A stretch of 64,000 nt of DNA, taken from the NCBI GenBank assembly GCA_001606155.1, contig LODT01000028.1, positions 906,735 to 970,734 on the forward strand, written 5' to 3'. Below are positions 1-11,456 of the stretch, in pieces. The position numbers and the translations under genes were made by a program. Under the pieces are notes generated by a model. It made no database searches, had not been told where the DNA came from, and was given only the letters and a program-made list of their open reading frames with translations. The stretch comes from Tieghemostelium lacteum (Eukaryota; Evosea; Eumycetozoa; Dictyosteliales; Raperosteliaceae). Numbering within the stretch: position 1 is the stretch's first letter; each line of letters begins with the position of its first letter.

Positions 1-24
1 GTACATTTAAACTAGTTGGATAAT

Positions 25-438
25 CTATACTCCCCCAACACCAATTGAATTAGATATTAAAAATCCTACAAAATTGAAATATATTTTCATACCTTTAATA
101 TTTGCAGTTGTGAAATTTAAAAATTGATAAGTGAGTCCACCTATTGAGCAACTGATAGAAAGGTTCTTGTTGGGTGTTACAAGTGTATAGGTAATTCTTA
201 ATGAATCTATATCACCAAATGAAATTATAGAATAAACTTGATCTGTTGGATTTGGTAGTGCACAACTTGTTACTTTTCCCAGGTTACCTCTATTAATTTT
301 AATCAAAATCCAATAATCCTCTATTCCATATTCTACTGGTGCATAAACACTTTGAATATATGGTATAGTTTGTCCAATTATATTATATAAATTTAAAATT
401 AAATATATTGATACAAATAACCAACTATAAAATTTCAT
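25..438 (-). CDS. Secreted or membrane surface protein, 5' exon only (runs off left edge)
   Basis: The reading frame begins with a clear signal peptide (MKFYSW then a hydrophobic run ending near IIGQT). About 110 residues of beta-rich, Asn-glycosylatable sequence follow (sites such as NLS and NFT). The frame stops just after a possible splice donor (GTATAG at 30-25 on the minus strand), so this is probably the first exon of a longer gene continuing outside the window. The style, a signal peptide followed by immunoglobulin-like beta sandwich segments, resembles the many IPT/TIG-type dictyostelid surface proteins, but too little is present to assign a domain. Product function is unknown. Confidence 0.55.
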   Translation of the reverse strand: MKFYSWLFVSIYLILNLYNIIGQTIPYIQSVYAPVEYGIEDYWILIKINRGNLGKVTSCALPNPTDQVYSIISFGDIDSLRITYTLVTPNKNLSISCSIGGLTYQFLNFTTANIKGMKIYFNFVGFLISNSIGVGGV

Positions 439-852
439 TGTTATAAAACGAAATTATTTCAATTGGTTTTATTGATCAGTGAAAAAAAATTTTTAAGATA
501 TTTAGATATTTGGGTGGTTTTAGCAGATATTTCAAAACAAAGAGAATTTAAAAAAATTACTTTTACCACATTAAATTAAATTTTACAATTTTACAAAATT
601 TAAACGAAATTTCTTTAGAAAACTATAGATTATAAAAGAAAATCTTTACAAATTAATTTATTTATAAAATAAATAAACAATAATTATTGGGGAGTTGGAG
701 TTTTGGAATATATATATATAATCAAATGTTTACTTTTTTGATTGGTAAATAATGTTTAATAACAGTGTTGTGAGAAATTTTAAAATGAGTGGTATAGTTC
801 TCTTTTGTATTGTTTTGTTTTTCTCCTATTTGGTACTAATTATATTATTATA
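439..852. other. Intergenic, upstream of the left-edge gene
   Basis: Very AT-rich DNA with homopolymer runs of A and T. It should hold the promoter of the minus-strand gene that starts at 438. No RNA gene or further reading frame could be recognised. Confidence 0.5.
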
Positions 853-969
853 TTATTTTGAAGTTTGATTATAGAACTCTTGAAGTAAATTAGCTGGTTT
901 AGTTTTAATTGGAGTAGTTTGACTTTTAGTTCCAATTGGGTTGGTTGGTGGATTATCTACTTTGGACAT
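853..969 (-). CDS. Possible 38-residue small protein
   Basis: An ATG frame of 38 codons starts MSKVDNPPTNPIGTK and ends with LLQEFYNQTSK before TAA. It is notable because its base composition is clearly less AT-rich than the flanks and its residues (Pro, Thr, Lys, Asn) look like protein rather than translated intergenic DNA. It has no signal peptide or membrane segment, and no family is recognised. It could be a complete micropeptide or the first exon of a gene whose other exons are not visible. Only composition and an intact start and stop support it. Confidence 0.3.
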   Translation of the reverse strand: MSKVDNPPTNPIGTKSQTTPIKTKPANLLQEFYNQTSK

Positions 970-1850
970 GATTTTTCACTTTAGTCGAAAACTATATATT
1001 ATCTGTTGTATATAAATGTGTAAATTAACTGTTCTTTTTTGTAGTAGTTTTTGGTATTTACTAAAAAAAGTTCTATTAAATTAAAAAAAAAAACAAAAAA
1101 AAAAGTTTTTATATTAATTGAAAAGAATTAGATGAGTTACTATAAACAATCAGGAATCTTTCTAGAAGAATATAAATACTCTAAAGGTAAAAACAGTAAC
1201 TTGATAGGAAAAACAAAAATTTAAAAATAAATGAAATTTAAAAAATAAAAGGAAATGGAAAATTAAATAATTGTGTGTGTTTGAGGAGAGATAAGATGAA
1301 ATTTAATTAGAGAGTTTGGTGAAGAATTTTTTTTTTTTTTACAATTATAGGGGTAGGTATTTCATTTTAACTACACCCTCAAATATATATTCATACTGAA
1401 TATTGGTAATCGAAATTTCAACATCTAGTAATAATTATTATAAAAAATTACAATAGTAAAAGAATTATAAAGGAGATTAATCCTATTAAACATTATTACT
1501 TACAATTATTTGGGAAATGTGAAAAAACAATTTGATTTCTTTTTTTTTTTTTTTTTAATTTAAAAAAAGTTGTTGAAAAATATCTCATATCATCAAAATT
1601 TGAAATTTCCTCTTTGTCAACACTTTCAATTACTGTAATTTATAATATTGTAATTAAATTTAAATATTAAGGTTAAAGGGGGTGGTTATTGTTAAAAATA
1701 TTTTATATGATTTTATTAATGAAAAGGTATAAATGTTTTAAATTTCCTATTGGTTTATTTTTAGAAATCAAATTCAAATTAGGCAAATTACAAAAATAAC
1801 TTTTTTTTTTGTTTTGGTTTTTAGAAGTGAAGGTAGGTTATTTTAACATC
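970..1850. other. Intergenic, 3' of CPSF1
   Basis: About 880 bases of AT-rich sequence with T-runs (for example near 1328-1340 and 1541-1556). It includes the 3' flank of the minus-strand CPSF1 gene. No tRNA, snRNA or mobile element is visible. Confidence 0.5.
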
Positions 1851-4800
1851 CTAAAATGTACTTGAACTATAATTTATTTGGTTTAGAATAGAAATGATTT
1901 CATCTGGAGTTGAATTGATTTGTATGGCTAGTAGGTGTTTGTCATTGTTATTCAATGTCAGGTAATGGTGAATTAGGTCACCGTCTAGAATGAATTTTTG
2001 AGGTTGTTGAATAGAAGGTGAATAATGTTGTTGATAGGATTTAAATGAACGATATGACTTTGGGTTCAGACCACAACCATGAGGAATATGGTACAGTTTA
2101 GTCTGCAAATGACTTAATAAATTAAACTGTTGTTCATTCATTGGTATCAATGTTACCAATCCTCCATCTAATGTACCTCCAAATACCATTTGTTGATCTG
2201 GTATTATCATACTATTATGATTCTTATTATTACCATTACCATTACCATTAGATGTTGTAGAAGTTGTTGAATTTGAAGTAGATCTAAGTGGCAATCTAAT
2301 GAATTTTTGAATATTGGATGCAATATGAAAATCAGCTTTACATAACATCATTTTACCTTGTCTGGAATTTGGATCTTTGGGATCAAAATTAAACATTAGA
2401 ATATTTTTATCTAAATCTGCAACCAAGAGTGATAATGTCTTTTGATTGATGATATAGTCACTGGTGAATACGTTTAGTGATTGATAGTCTTTACTAAGAA
2501 GTACTAATTGTTTACCATCTTTCCATTTTAGGAAATAGATTGATTTAAACATGTCACCTATGATAATTAGGTTTTTAATGGTACTTATACTGACAATGTA
2601 CAATTGTGCATCGTAGAATGCCAGACCTATAAGACTACCAGACATGAAGTTATTTACAATCAATTTTGGACCTATTGTCATTAAAAGGTATCCATTGGTA
2701 GATGAAAGTGCTGTCACAGGTCCTTTCTGCTCTTTTTCATAGAGCAGATTGAGTCTTTGTTGACCAATGTGAGTGATGATTTCAAATATCAGTATTCTAC
2801 CTTTACATTGAGTATCCTCACCGTAGGTGAACGCAGTTCCAACGGCAAGGAATGGCTTGAGTCTGGTCTGTCCATCAGGGTCTGTAAACTTGAGTTGAAC
2901 CATCTTCATAGACAATGCAGTCTCTTTCTCCTGGAGTGAAAATGAGTCTATAAATGTCGACAAATCTCTTCTGTCTATTAGTTTTACTTGGTATTTGTAT
3001 TCTACAATGACAGGCTTTCTCTGATCCGATTCAGGAATCTCACCAGTTTCCACAGGGTAGCTGAGAATCAGACAATAGCATTTCGATACTTGGTCATAGG
3101 ATATCTTATGACACGTGTTCTTTACCATGTACTTTCGAATTGGGAACTGATTCTCAAAGTTCATATCCATAGGTAACTGACAGATTCTCAATGCTGAAGA
3201 CTCTGTAAAGTATATAAACCCATTTGAACAATTCTCATTGTGGAATGGTGTAAATATATTAATTGCACCTTCATTATTCATACAGTGTACCCTAAGATAA
3301 TTCTTTTCACAAAATAACCATAATGGTGATTTTCCAGTTATAAACAAACCTCTTTTACCACCAATATTTGAAAATTCAATTATTCTCTTTCCATCATTAC
3401 CATTACCACCACTATTCTCCAATGGTCTAGTTATAATACCATGATTAAACTTTCTAAATAATATATTATCTTTTGGTGTTTTAAAACCTCTATATATTAT
3501 AATATCTCCCAATTGATTTATACCTATTATATATGGATTTGACCATTCCATTTGATTGAAAAAGTGTACTGATAATTCAGTAATTTTTGAATGTTTTAAT
3601 TCACCATTATTATTATTGTTGATATTAGGTTGATGTTGACCATTTGTTAGCTTATTGGTCTTATTTAGATTGAGGTATTGTGAAATTGTATTTTCATAAT
3701 CATTAATATTTTCATTCCAATGTAGTATATCAGCTTCATTAAAGAAGTTGTTGTATTGATATAATAGTTCTTTACTTTCAAGTTTATAGATTTCTATAAT
3801 ACCTTGACTATCAATTAATATTAAATTTACTTTGGTTGATAGTTGACTACTATTGGTGGTATCAAGAATGGAAGAGGATGAAGTGGATTTAAAATAAAGG
3901 TTATGGTGATCAATGAATAATGATGAAGCTGTGATATTGAGTCTATCTTTAAGGAATGGGAATTCCATTAACTGATGTACTTGTTCATTACCTTGGTATA
4001 TAGAGATACTACCATTTTGAAAATGAATGAGAATGAAAGGATCCACTATATAACATTGACGTATTTTCAGTGTTGGAAATGATAGTTCTTGTGTGACTGT
4101 AGATGCACCTGAAATCAATTTAACACTGTTTACAGTAACCTGTATAATTCTACTCTTTCCAAATATATTACCCATTGCCAATGTAGATTGATTAAATTTA
4201 CCAATTTCTTTAAGATCTTGACTAATCTCATAGATTAATGTACTGTCACTTAATGACAAATACAAAAATTGATGATAGCTATTGCTATCATCATTACTGG
4301 AGTCTTTTGATTGTTTTGAATCGGAATTTGAAGATTCTTCAGTATTTGGTGATTCAGATTCAGTGGAAATGGAATCAATGGTTCTCTTCTTTCCAGTGAT
4401 ATTGTGTTGAGTTTTTTGAAGAATTTCAGATTCGTAGTAGAGTGTCCATGAATTGGTTACATCTAAGATGGGGATTGAGGAAATGAGGTCAGGTCTAACA
4501 TTCTTTTGTAATTGGACTATAGATCCATTCTTCCCATATCCTGAACATGTGACCAAATCCAAGTTATGTGGGGTTGTGGCACTATCAGAGGATTTAGAAG
4601 GTGGATTGTAATCATCTTGATCTTCTTCTTGTTCTTTTTGTTGTTGGTACATGTCATAGCTATTACCTATAACCATGTCAGTTATAGGTCCTAGATTGGT
4701 AATATGGTCACAGATACCTAGTTGGTAGGTTTTAATCTGAGATTTCTTTTCTTTGAATATATCATCTTCGTCATCTTCCTCTTCTTCTTGTTGTTTTTGT

Positions 4801-6466
4801 AATTGTTGTTGTTTTTGCATTTGAACAGTATCATTGTCTTCATCAAACAAGTCAAAGAGTTCCGATGTCTTTTGCTTCTTGTATGGGTTAGAGAAGTTTT
4901 CGTGTTCTTCGCCTGAATCAGATACAGTAGTCTCAGTATAGAGCAATAAAAGTGAGTCTCCCAGACGAGAACCTAGGAATATCAAATTGGATGATAGCAC
5001 ACATATGCAACTTGACAGGACACTTCCACCTGCTTTACTTACGTGAATTCTCTGTACGGATCTACCATCGGAAATCAAATGAAAAATTAAAAGCTCACCA
5101 CCTTTGAGGGAGCATATAAATCTGTCAGATTCCAGGAATACATAGGTTGAACGCTCAAGTGTAAAGACGAGGTTCAATGTGTTATCAAGAGGGAATGGGA
5201 ACTGGTCTCCTGTGTCTGTTTGAGCATATTCATTGACTGCTAGACCATATCGAGAAGACTGGTTGACATAGAAGAGAATGTTAGGTGCAACGACTAAGGA
5301 TCCGCCCAGAGGTTCGGGAACGGGTAACAAAGACTCACAGTTATAAGGCATCTTGTCAATAGACCATATAGTAGGAGTTTGTTTAGCTGAGAGATTCAAA
5401 CTAACTGCTGATAGCACACTTGTGAGTTTTTTGGCTGAGATTCTACTAGTCCATGTCTGAGTTGGTTCATGTAGGATCAATAGAGTGGGTTCATAGTATC
5501 CATGTAGAAAACAGAAATCTTTAATGTTATCTACATTCAAACTTTTAAGATCCACTATAAAACTTTCCATTTTTTTTTGTCTTTGGATGTGTTGGTGGTG
5601 TGGGTGATGGGGTTCATTCCTCCTTTACCTGTTGGATCCAAAAGGGAAGAGGAATATGATTTCTGTTGATAATAAGGGTTCTGAGTCTGCTGTTGTTGTT
5701 GAGCATATTGCATGATGGATGATATATCGTCATCGTTAATATTCATTGTTGTGTCTTCGTCATCGTCTAGAATGGATATAGCTTGCTTGAAGGGCAATAC
5801 TACCATACTATGATCATAGAGTAAAATGACAGCACATCGTTGTTGGTGATCCACTTTACACAGTGGAGGATGTTTGAAATGCTGTCTACCAAATTTATAT
5901 TCATCTCTCTCATAGTAGTGCATTGAACGAATCTCTAAATCCATCAAATCTACATTATACTCCAACACTGAAATCTTTGCATCTCTAAATGTCAATATTA
6001 TTGCATCTCTCTGTTCATCTGGAAACCTTATAACATTCAAAGACTCTATATTACCAAACAATGATTTCTCCAATACCAAATCCAAACAAGGTCTAGTCTC
6101 AATCTTTTGTTTATCTTCACTACCACCTCCATCTCCATTACTATGATTCTCTGGTTTTTCAATTTTTTCCTATATTGATGTTCAACATTATGTTATATTA
6201 TAATAAGTATTTTTAAGGAGGGTTCCATTGTAATAAATATAAGGTTTATAAATAAATAATAACAAAAAAACATAATTTCTTTGATATTCATTAACTAAAG
6301 AGAGTTTATTTATATTTACATATCTGATGGTGTATATCTGTAGAATATTGGTCTTGGAAACTATTAAATTGATATCATTTGCCGATGTTAAATTGGCTTT
6401 TACACAATGTTCAACACCAGTTGATTGTTGAACTTGTTTTTGAAATACATGAAATAGATTCGACAT
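1851..6466 (-). CDS. cpsf1: Cleavage and polyadenylation specificity factor subunit 1 (CPSF160), with a frame break at an A9 run
   Basis: This is the large scaffold of the CPSF complex, which with WDR33 and CPSF30 recognises the poly(A) signal in nuclear pre-mRNA. Recognition rests on family blocks such as FLHGYYEPTLLIL, the LPVPEPLGG stretch and, near the C terminus, the CPSF_A beta-propeller region (KGPVTALSSTNGYLL, IKNLIIIGDMFKSIYF). The model has exon 1 at 6466-6320, an intron at 6319-6170 (GTAAAT...ATAG) and the remainder from 6169. The total is near 1,488 residues, against about 1,440 in human. Acidic and Asn/Ser-rich inserts interrupt the propellers, as is usual in dictyostelids. The frame changes at 5571-5579, where a run of nine A residues (coding strand) separates DKKK from MESFIVDLKSL. 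One extra A would restore continuity, so a sequencing or assembly indel is the likeliest cause. No intron that repairs the frame was found. Confidence 0.93.
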
Positions 6467-6787
6467 TTCTCCTATTTAATATGTGTCTGTCAAAATCTAG
6501 ACTTGTGTTCTCAAAACAGATTTGATGGTGTAAAAAATAAAAAAAAAAAAAAAAATTAAATTATTTTTAATTTGATATCGACTTACTCTGAAACTAGTTA
6601 TGAAAATGGTCTTCAAGAGTCCAAACACCATTTATATAGATTTATAGATACCTTAAAAACAAATAAATAGAAATCATCACCACTAATTTCACTCTATTAT
6701 TCTGATATTTTTAAATGCCTTTATTTAACTCTTTTTTTAATAATTTTTTGTAATTTTTTTCATTTTTTACAATCAGATTAGTGTACA
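6467..6787. promoter_or_regulatory. Bidirectional promoter region between CPSF1 and the small Cys protein gene
   Basis: The two flanking genes diverge from this interval of about 320 bases. It contains an A15 run (6537-6555 region) and T-runs close to the plus-strand start. These are typical of dictyostelid promoters, which combine AT-rich DNA with an oligo-T initiator. No specific operator was identified. Confidence 0.4.
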
Positions 6788-7172
6788 ATGAGCGATCCAA
6801 TTGGCACAGTTTTAAATGATTTCTTTCGTCTAATGGGAAAATGTCAAAAACAATATGAATCACAACCAAATGGCCAACATTTGGTATCAGCATGTGTTTT
6901 CAGTACATTTTGTCCAACTCAATCTGAAGCCATCTTCAATTGCTATTCTAAACAAGATGCTGACTTTAAGAGCTGTTTCAATGAGGTTTGTACACCAAAA
7001 TATATCCACTATATATTCATTTTCTAATGTTTACAATAACCATTTGCTCAAACAGGAAGTAGAATACAGTAAATGTTATTCATCACTTTTACAAGACCCA
7101 ACAACTCTCAGTAAAGAAAACCAAATTAAATTTAGTTACATTTCAAAATTACCTAAAACACAAGGTCAATAA
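6788..7172 (+). CDS. Small cysteine-rich protein, possibly a mitochondrial intermembrane-space (CHCH-like) protein
   Basis: Two exons, 6788-6985 and 7056-7172, are joined by an intron with a GTTTGT donor and CAAACAG acceptor. They encode 104 residues starting MSDPIGTVLNDFFRLMGK. The protein is predicted helical, with six cysteines (KCQKQ, SACVFSTFC, FNCYSK, KSCFNE, YSKCYSS). Pairs spaced ten to a dozen residues apart recall twin-CX9C proteins imported by Mia40, although the spacing is not canonical. There is no signal peptide, so oxidative folding in the mitochondrial intermembrane space is an inference from cysteine pattern and size only. No orthologue is recognised. Confidence 0.6.
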
Positions 7173-7301
7173 ATATAATATAATATAGTAATAGTAATAG
7201 ACATTATATGTGGTAATAACAAAACTAAAAATATATAGAGATATAGGTAAAAGATAGAGAGATTCAATTAAAAAAACAGGTTAAGAGTGTTTATTTATAA
7301 A

Positions 7302-8211
7302 TTAAATTAGAAATGTTAAAACGGCAAAAATTAGTACTGTAAATCCTAACATTAGTGACATCTTTGCTAGTCTTTTGGCAATTGAACTTTTGGATTTTAG
7401 ATATAATACACCAAAAAACCATGGTATAACTATAAAGAAACCAAGTATAAATCTATATAGTAGTAGTGAAATTGTATTAGAACATGTATATATATATATC
7501 TATAAGAAAGTGAGATAAATATTACATTAAAAGGGTCATTGCAAAATCAACATTATTGTGATAGTCATCCTCTTCATTTTCAGTGGTACCAACAATATTT
7601 GATAATTTCAAATTTTGAAGTGTCATTACTGATGATGGTGATGGTATTGATGCTTGTTGCTGTTGTTGTTGTTGTTGTTGTTGTTGAGTGTTAGGTATAG
7701 TAACAGCTTTAGTTGGTGCTTGGAGATTAATAGGTAGAGGGATATAGGCATTCTGTGATGAATTATAGGTGTAGAATGGTAATGACCAATTCATATAATT
7801 GGAATTTTGATAATGAAACATCTCATTATTATCTTCTGAGGCTGTTGATAATATCTGTGCATTATATGGTACAGTTGGGTAGATTGGTTGTTGTAGTTGA
7901 TGTGGAGGTAAGTTAGAAATTGGAGGTGGAGGTGGTGGTAAACTATTAATATCAATAACCTGAACATTGGGATCAGATTCATTTGTACCTGTATAATAAC
8001 TCTCATCTTGTATCTTTGTTTCTACATTTGGTGTATTTGAAAACAAATCATTTTGATTAAACCCATATTGATCTGATATTGTTGAACTTGGTAGATGTTG
8101 TTGATGATGTTTATAAAAATAAGAATTGGTTGATGTTGGTGGTGGTGGAATATATCTATGTTGTAAATTATCTTCATTATTATCAACCATATTATTATTT
8201 GAAAATTCCAT
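7302..8211 (-). CDS. Pro/Gln-rich protein with two C-terminal membrane helices
   Basis: Exon 1 is 8211-7526 and exon 2 is 7452-7302, with a 73-bp intron (GTAATA...TATATAG), giving 278 residues. The first 215 residues are low complexity: Asn-rich, a run of six prolines (PPPPPPISNLPPHQ), aromatic/Pro stretches and a poly-Gln tract. The second exon completes two hydrophobic helices, ILGFFIVIPWFFGVLY and MLGFTVLIFAVLTFLI, separated by a short basic loop (LKSKSSIAKRLAK). The layout suggests a tail-end hairpin membrane protein with a disordered cytosolic Pro-rich arm that could bind WW or SH3 domains. The exact family is not recognised. The intron phase and the hydrophobic second exon support the model. 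Confidence 0.6.
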
Positions 8212-8720
8212 TTTTAATAAAGTTTTAATATAGTTTTTATATATAATACTAGTTTAAATTATATGATAGAAATAGAAAACAGTAAAATATTTATTGTTAT
8301 GTGCATTAACAAACATTTAACACATAAAAACAAATTTAAACACTTACACACACCATATATACAAACAAACACATACACTTTATAAAAATTTATATGTGTC
8401 ATCCACTCAATTTGCCAAAAAAAAAAAAACATATCCCACCTCGTGTAAAATTTATCACATCTACTTCAATGAAATAATGTAATTTTAGTAATGTAAATAA
8501 TATAATAAAGTTTTTAGAATTTTTTAATATTATTGTTTTTGTATAATTCTTAATTTTCAGACCCATCAAAAATGTCAACCGATTAGTTTTTTTTTTTTTG
8601 TTGGCATTTATAAATATCTGAAAATCTTTTTACCCCCTCTCTTGTCAAACAGTAAAAAGTGTCACTACCAAACAACAACTGATAAAAATATAATATAATC
8701 ATAAAAACATTTTATATATT
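8212..8720. promoter_or_regulatory. Bidirectional promoter region upstream of the SPX-EXS gene
   Basis: An interval of about 510 bases between divergent genes. It is AT-rich, with an A12 run near 8418 and a T12 run near 8587. A slightly more GC-rich patch (8630-8680, CCCCCTCTCTTGTC) lies just upstream of the plus-strand start and could be a transcription-factor site. No named motif is recognised. Confidence 0.35.
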
Positions 8721-11246
8721 ATGAAGTTTGGGAAAATATTGGAACAACAACAGATTCCCGAATGGAGAGATAAATATGTAAATTATAAATTCTTGAGAAA
8801 GACCATCAAGAGAGTTAAATTGGATATTGAAAAATTGAATATCAATTTGAAATCTAGAGAATTAGTATCAGAGTTACCACATGATGTAGTAATTGTACAA
8901 TCACAAGCACTTTCAAGATCATCACCATCAGTATCGAGAGGATCACCATCATTGAGAACTAGTTTCTCAAATGTATCTTTAAGAACTTTATTACAGAATC
9001 ATAATGATCAAGTTGATTATGAATCTTTAGATAATAATAATAATAACAATAATAGTAATAGTAATAATAATAATAGTCAACAAATTGTTGGAGATGGAGT
9101 TAGTCATTTAGATGATTTACAAAATTCAATGCAATCACTTAAAGGTATTCAAGATGAAATCTTACAAGTTTTTGTAGATGAAATGAATAAAGTAAATGAC
9201 TTTTATCAACAGAGGGAGAATGAAGCCATTGAAAGATTCAACAAGATTAAAGAACAAATCCCACTCTATGTACAATCAAAATTAAAAAAATCACATAAAC
9301 CTCAAAATATGGATAGCAATAGTAATAGTAATAGTAATAGTATAAATAATAACAGTGGTGGACATAGCATTATAATAGGCACCCCAGTAGATCAATTCAA
9401 TATTGAAATGAATTTATTGGGGGCTTCTAATGTTGATAGTGAAAATGAAGATGAACCACAAATGTCAGTGACAAATGGCGGTGGTGATGAGGATTTTGAT
9501 CAATGTGGTGATGGTGCTGGTAATACAAGTAGTGGGGAGGATAATGGTCAAAATATTGAATTGCACGATCAGATTGAAATGAAGAATTATGGTGTAAAGT
9601 TTCTTGGAACTTTAAAAAGTATAAAGAAACTAAAGGAGATTTTACCATTTAACCCAGGTGAGGTTATTGAACAGAATGCCAAGAAACTATTGTCACTAGG
9701 CAAGAAGACAAATGAAGAGATAATGAAAGAGGCAATGAAAGAGTTCTACCACTACCTGATCATTTTAAAGAACTATCAGGTCATCAACTATACAGCTTTT
9801 GTAAAGATTCTCAAGAAGGCTGAAAAGAATACACATTTACTATTGGCTTCAAAGATTCTCGATCAGATTGAATCACTTCCTTTGAGAACCAGTAAAAAAG
9901 TTGAAAAAATCTCAAAATCTCTGGAGAATTTGTACAGTGAGTTATTTAGTAGATCCAAGTCGTTAAGAGACGCCAGAAAGCAACTTAGAAACACTGAACG
10001 TTCGAGCACGAATCCTAACACTTCGTCTTTCTTTACCGGTGTTTGCACAGGTTGGTGTACTGCTATCCTCATCCTAATCTACTATTTCATCTATTCTGGA
10101 GAGCAAACAGATTTCACTAGATTCTCTGTTGTCTATAACTTATACAGTGCCCTAGGACTAGTCTTACTCTGGACGGTAATGTTCGGACTCGATGTTATGA
10201 TTTGGACCAAGTTCCACGTTCACTATTCCTTCATTTTTGAAATCTCAGCAAATAAGTTAAATCACTTTAAAATCTTTCAAGCTGTAACTTTACTTTCTGT
10301 ACTTTGGGTGACGAGTATCGGTGTGTACATGTGGACTTCCGTCGATGCCCCATTCCCTTTCACAATCCCACCCGAGTTCCAACCACTGATACTCCTTGGA
10401 GTGTACATATGCCTACTTATCTTCCCTTGGAACCAGTTCCAGCTGTCAACTAGAAAATGGTTTTTACAAACTATTTATAGAATCGTGTCGGCTCCCAAGA
10501 ACTCTGTGCGTTTCAAGGACTTCTTTATGGGTGACCAACTGTCATCACTAGTTCTCATGATGGTCCTGTCCACACAATTTGTGTGCTTTTATGCTGTGGA
10601 TGTATGGGAGGAAGAGGGTGAGGCAGTATGTCCAAGTAAGGCTAGATATATAAATCCATTCATATCAGGTCTTCCAGCATGGTGGAGATTTGTACAGTGT
10701 CTTAGACGATACTATGATAGCAGGGACAAAGTACATTTAAAGAATGCACTCAAATATTCACTTTCCATTATAGTAGTTTTCTTTTCAACTATGGATTCGT
10801 TCTATTCCACAAATGGTTGGAGATCACCATTACGTATTACATGGTTGATATTTGGTGTTTGCAATAGTTCCTATAGTTACTACTGGGACATATTCCACGA
10901 TTGGACTATACTCACACTGAGACCTGGTGTATCTCCAACCTTCCTCAACAAAATATCGCCTTGGAAATACCAAATTAGGAAAAAGAGAATGTATCCGCAT
11001 GTATTTGTATACTATTTAGCTATAATATCTAACCTTGGTTTCAGATTCACATGGACATTCACTAAATCACTTCCACAGCTCATCCACTTCCTACCCTCTT
11101 ATAAATTAGTGGTTGTTATTGCAATCATTGAAGTTATGAGACGTTTCCAATGGAATATATATCGTCTTGAAAATGAACATCTCAATAACTGTGGTAAATT
11201 CAGAGTCATCAGAGAAATTCCATTACCATTCAATAACCTAAATTAA
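8721..11246 (+). CDS. xpr1: SPX-EXS phosphate exporter homologue (XPR1/SYG1/PHO1 family)
   Basis: This is an integral membrane protein expected to sense inositol pyrophosphates through its SPX domain and export phosphate, at the plasma or Golgi membrane. The N terminus MKFGKILEQQQIPEWRDKYVNYK is the hallmark first SPX helix. The rest of SPX (lysine-rich surface, ending near KILKKAEKNTHLLL) is interrupted by Asn/Ser and acidic inserts at about residues 70-130 and 190-270. Several membrane segments follow from residue 435 (TGVCTGWCTAILILIYYFIYS). The EXS domain near the C terminus is marked by LPAWWRFVQCLRRYYDS and by SYYWDIFHDW. At 841 residues it is longer than human XPR1 (about 700) mainly because of the inserts. 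Dictyostelids carry several paralogues; which one this is cannot be said. Confidence 0.93.
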   Translation: MKFGKILEQQQIPEWRDKYVNYKFLRKTIKRVKLDIEKLNINLKSRELVSELPHDVVIVQSQALSRSSPSVSRGSPSLRTSFSNVSLRTLLQNHNDQVDYESLDNNNNNNNSNSNNNNSQQIVGDGVSHLDDLQNSMQSLKGIQDEILQVFVDEMNKVNDFYQQRENEAIERFNKIKEQIPLYVQSKLKKSHKPQNMDSNSNSNSNSINNNSGGHSIIIGTPVDQFNIEMNLLGASNVDSENEDEPQMSVTNGGGDEDFDQCGDGAGNTSSGEDNGQNIELHDQIEMKNYGVKFLGTLKSIKKLKEILPFNPGEVIEQNAKKLLSLGKKTNEEIMKEAMKEFYHYLIILKNYQVINYTAFVKILKKAEKNTHLLLASKILDQIESLPLRTSKKVEKISKSLENLYSELFSRSKSLRDARKQLRNTERSSTNPNTSSFFTGVCTGWCTAILILIYYFIYSGEQTDFTRFSVVYNLYSALGLVLLWTVMFGLDVMIWTKFHVHYSFIFEISANKLNHFKIFQAVTLLSVLWVTSIGVYMWTSVDAPFPFTIPPEFQPLILLGVYICLLIFPWNQFQLSTRKWFLQTIYRIVSAPKNSVRFKDFFMGDQLSSLVLMMVLSTQFVCFYAVDVWEEEGEAVCPSKARYINPFISGLPAWWRFVQCLRRYYDSRDKVHLKNALKYSLSIIVVFFSTMDSFYSTNGWRSPLRITWLIFGVCNSSYSYYWDIFHDWTILTLRPGVSPTFLNKISPWKYQIRKKRMYPHVFVYYLAIISNLGFRFTWTFTKSLPQLIHFLPSYKLVVVIAIIEVMRRFQWNIYRLENEHLNNCGKFRVIREIPLPFNNLN

Positions 11247-11456
11247 ACGAATAAAATTTTGGGGATTGTAAAAGCCCGCCAAAATATTTTTTTTAAAATT
11301 TTGAATGATGATTTTTTTTTTTACTGTTGTGTGTTTATTTTTTTAAATTAGATTTTGGTAAACTTAACGTACATGTTTAAAATTGAAACGAATATTACAT
11401 CTACAAATATCAGATATTTCAAATCAAAACTTTTTTATTTATAGAATAACTATAAA

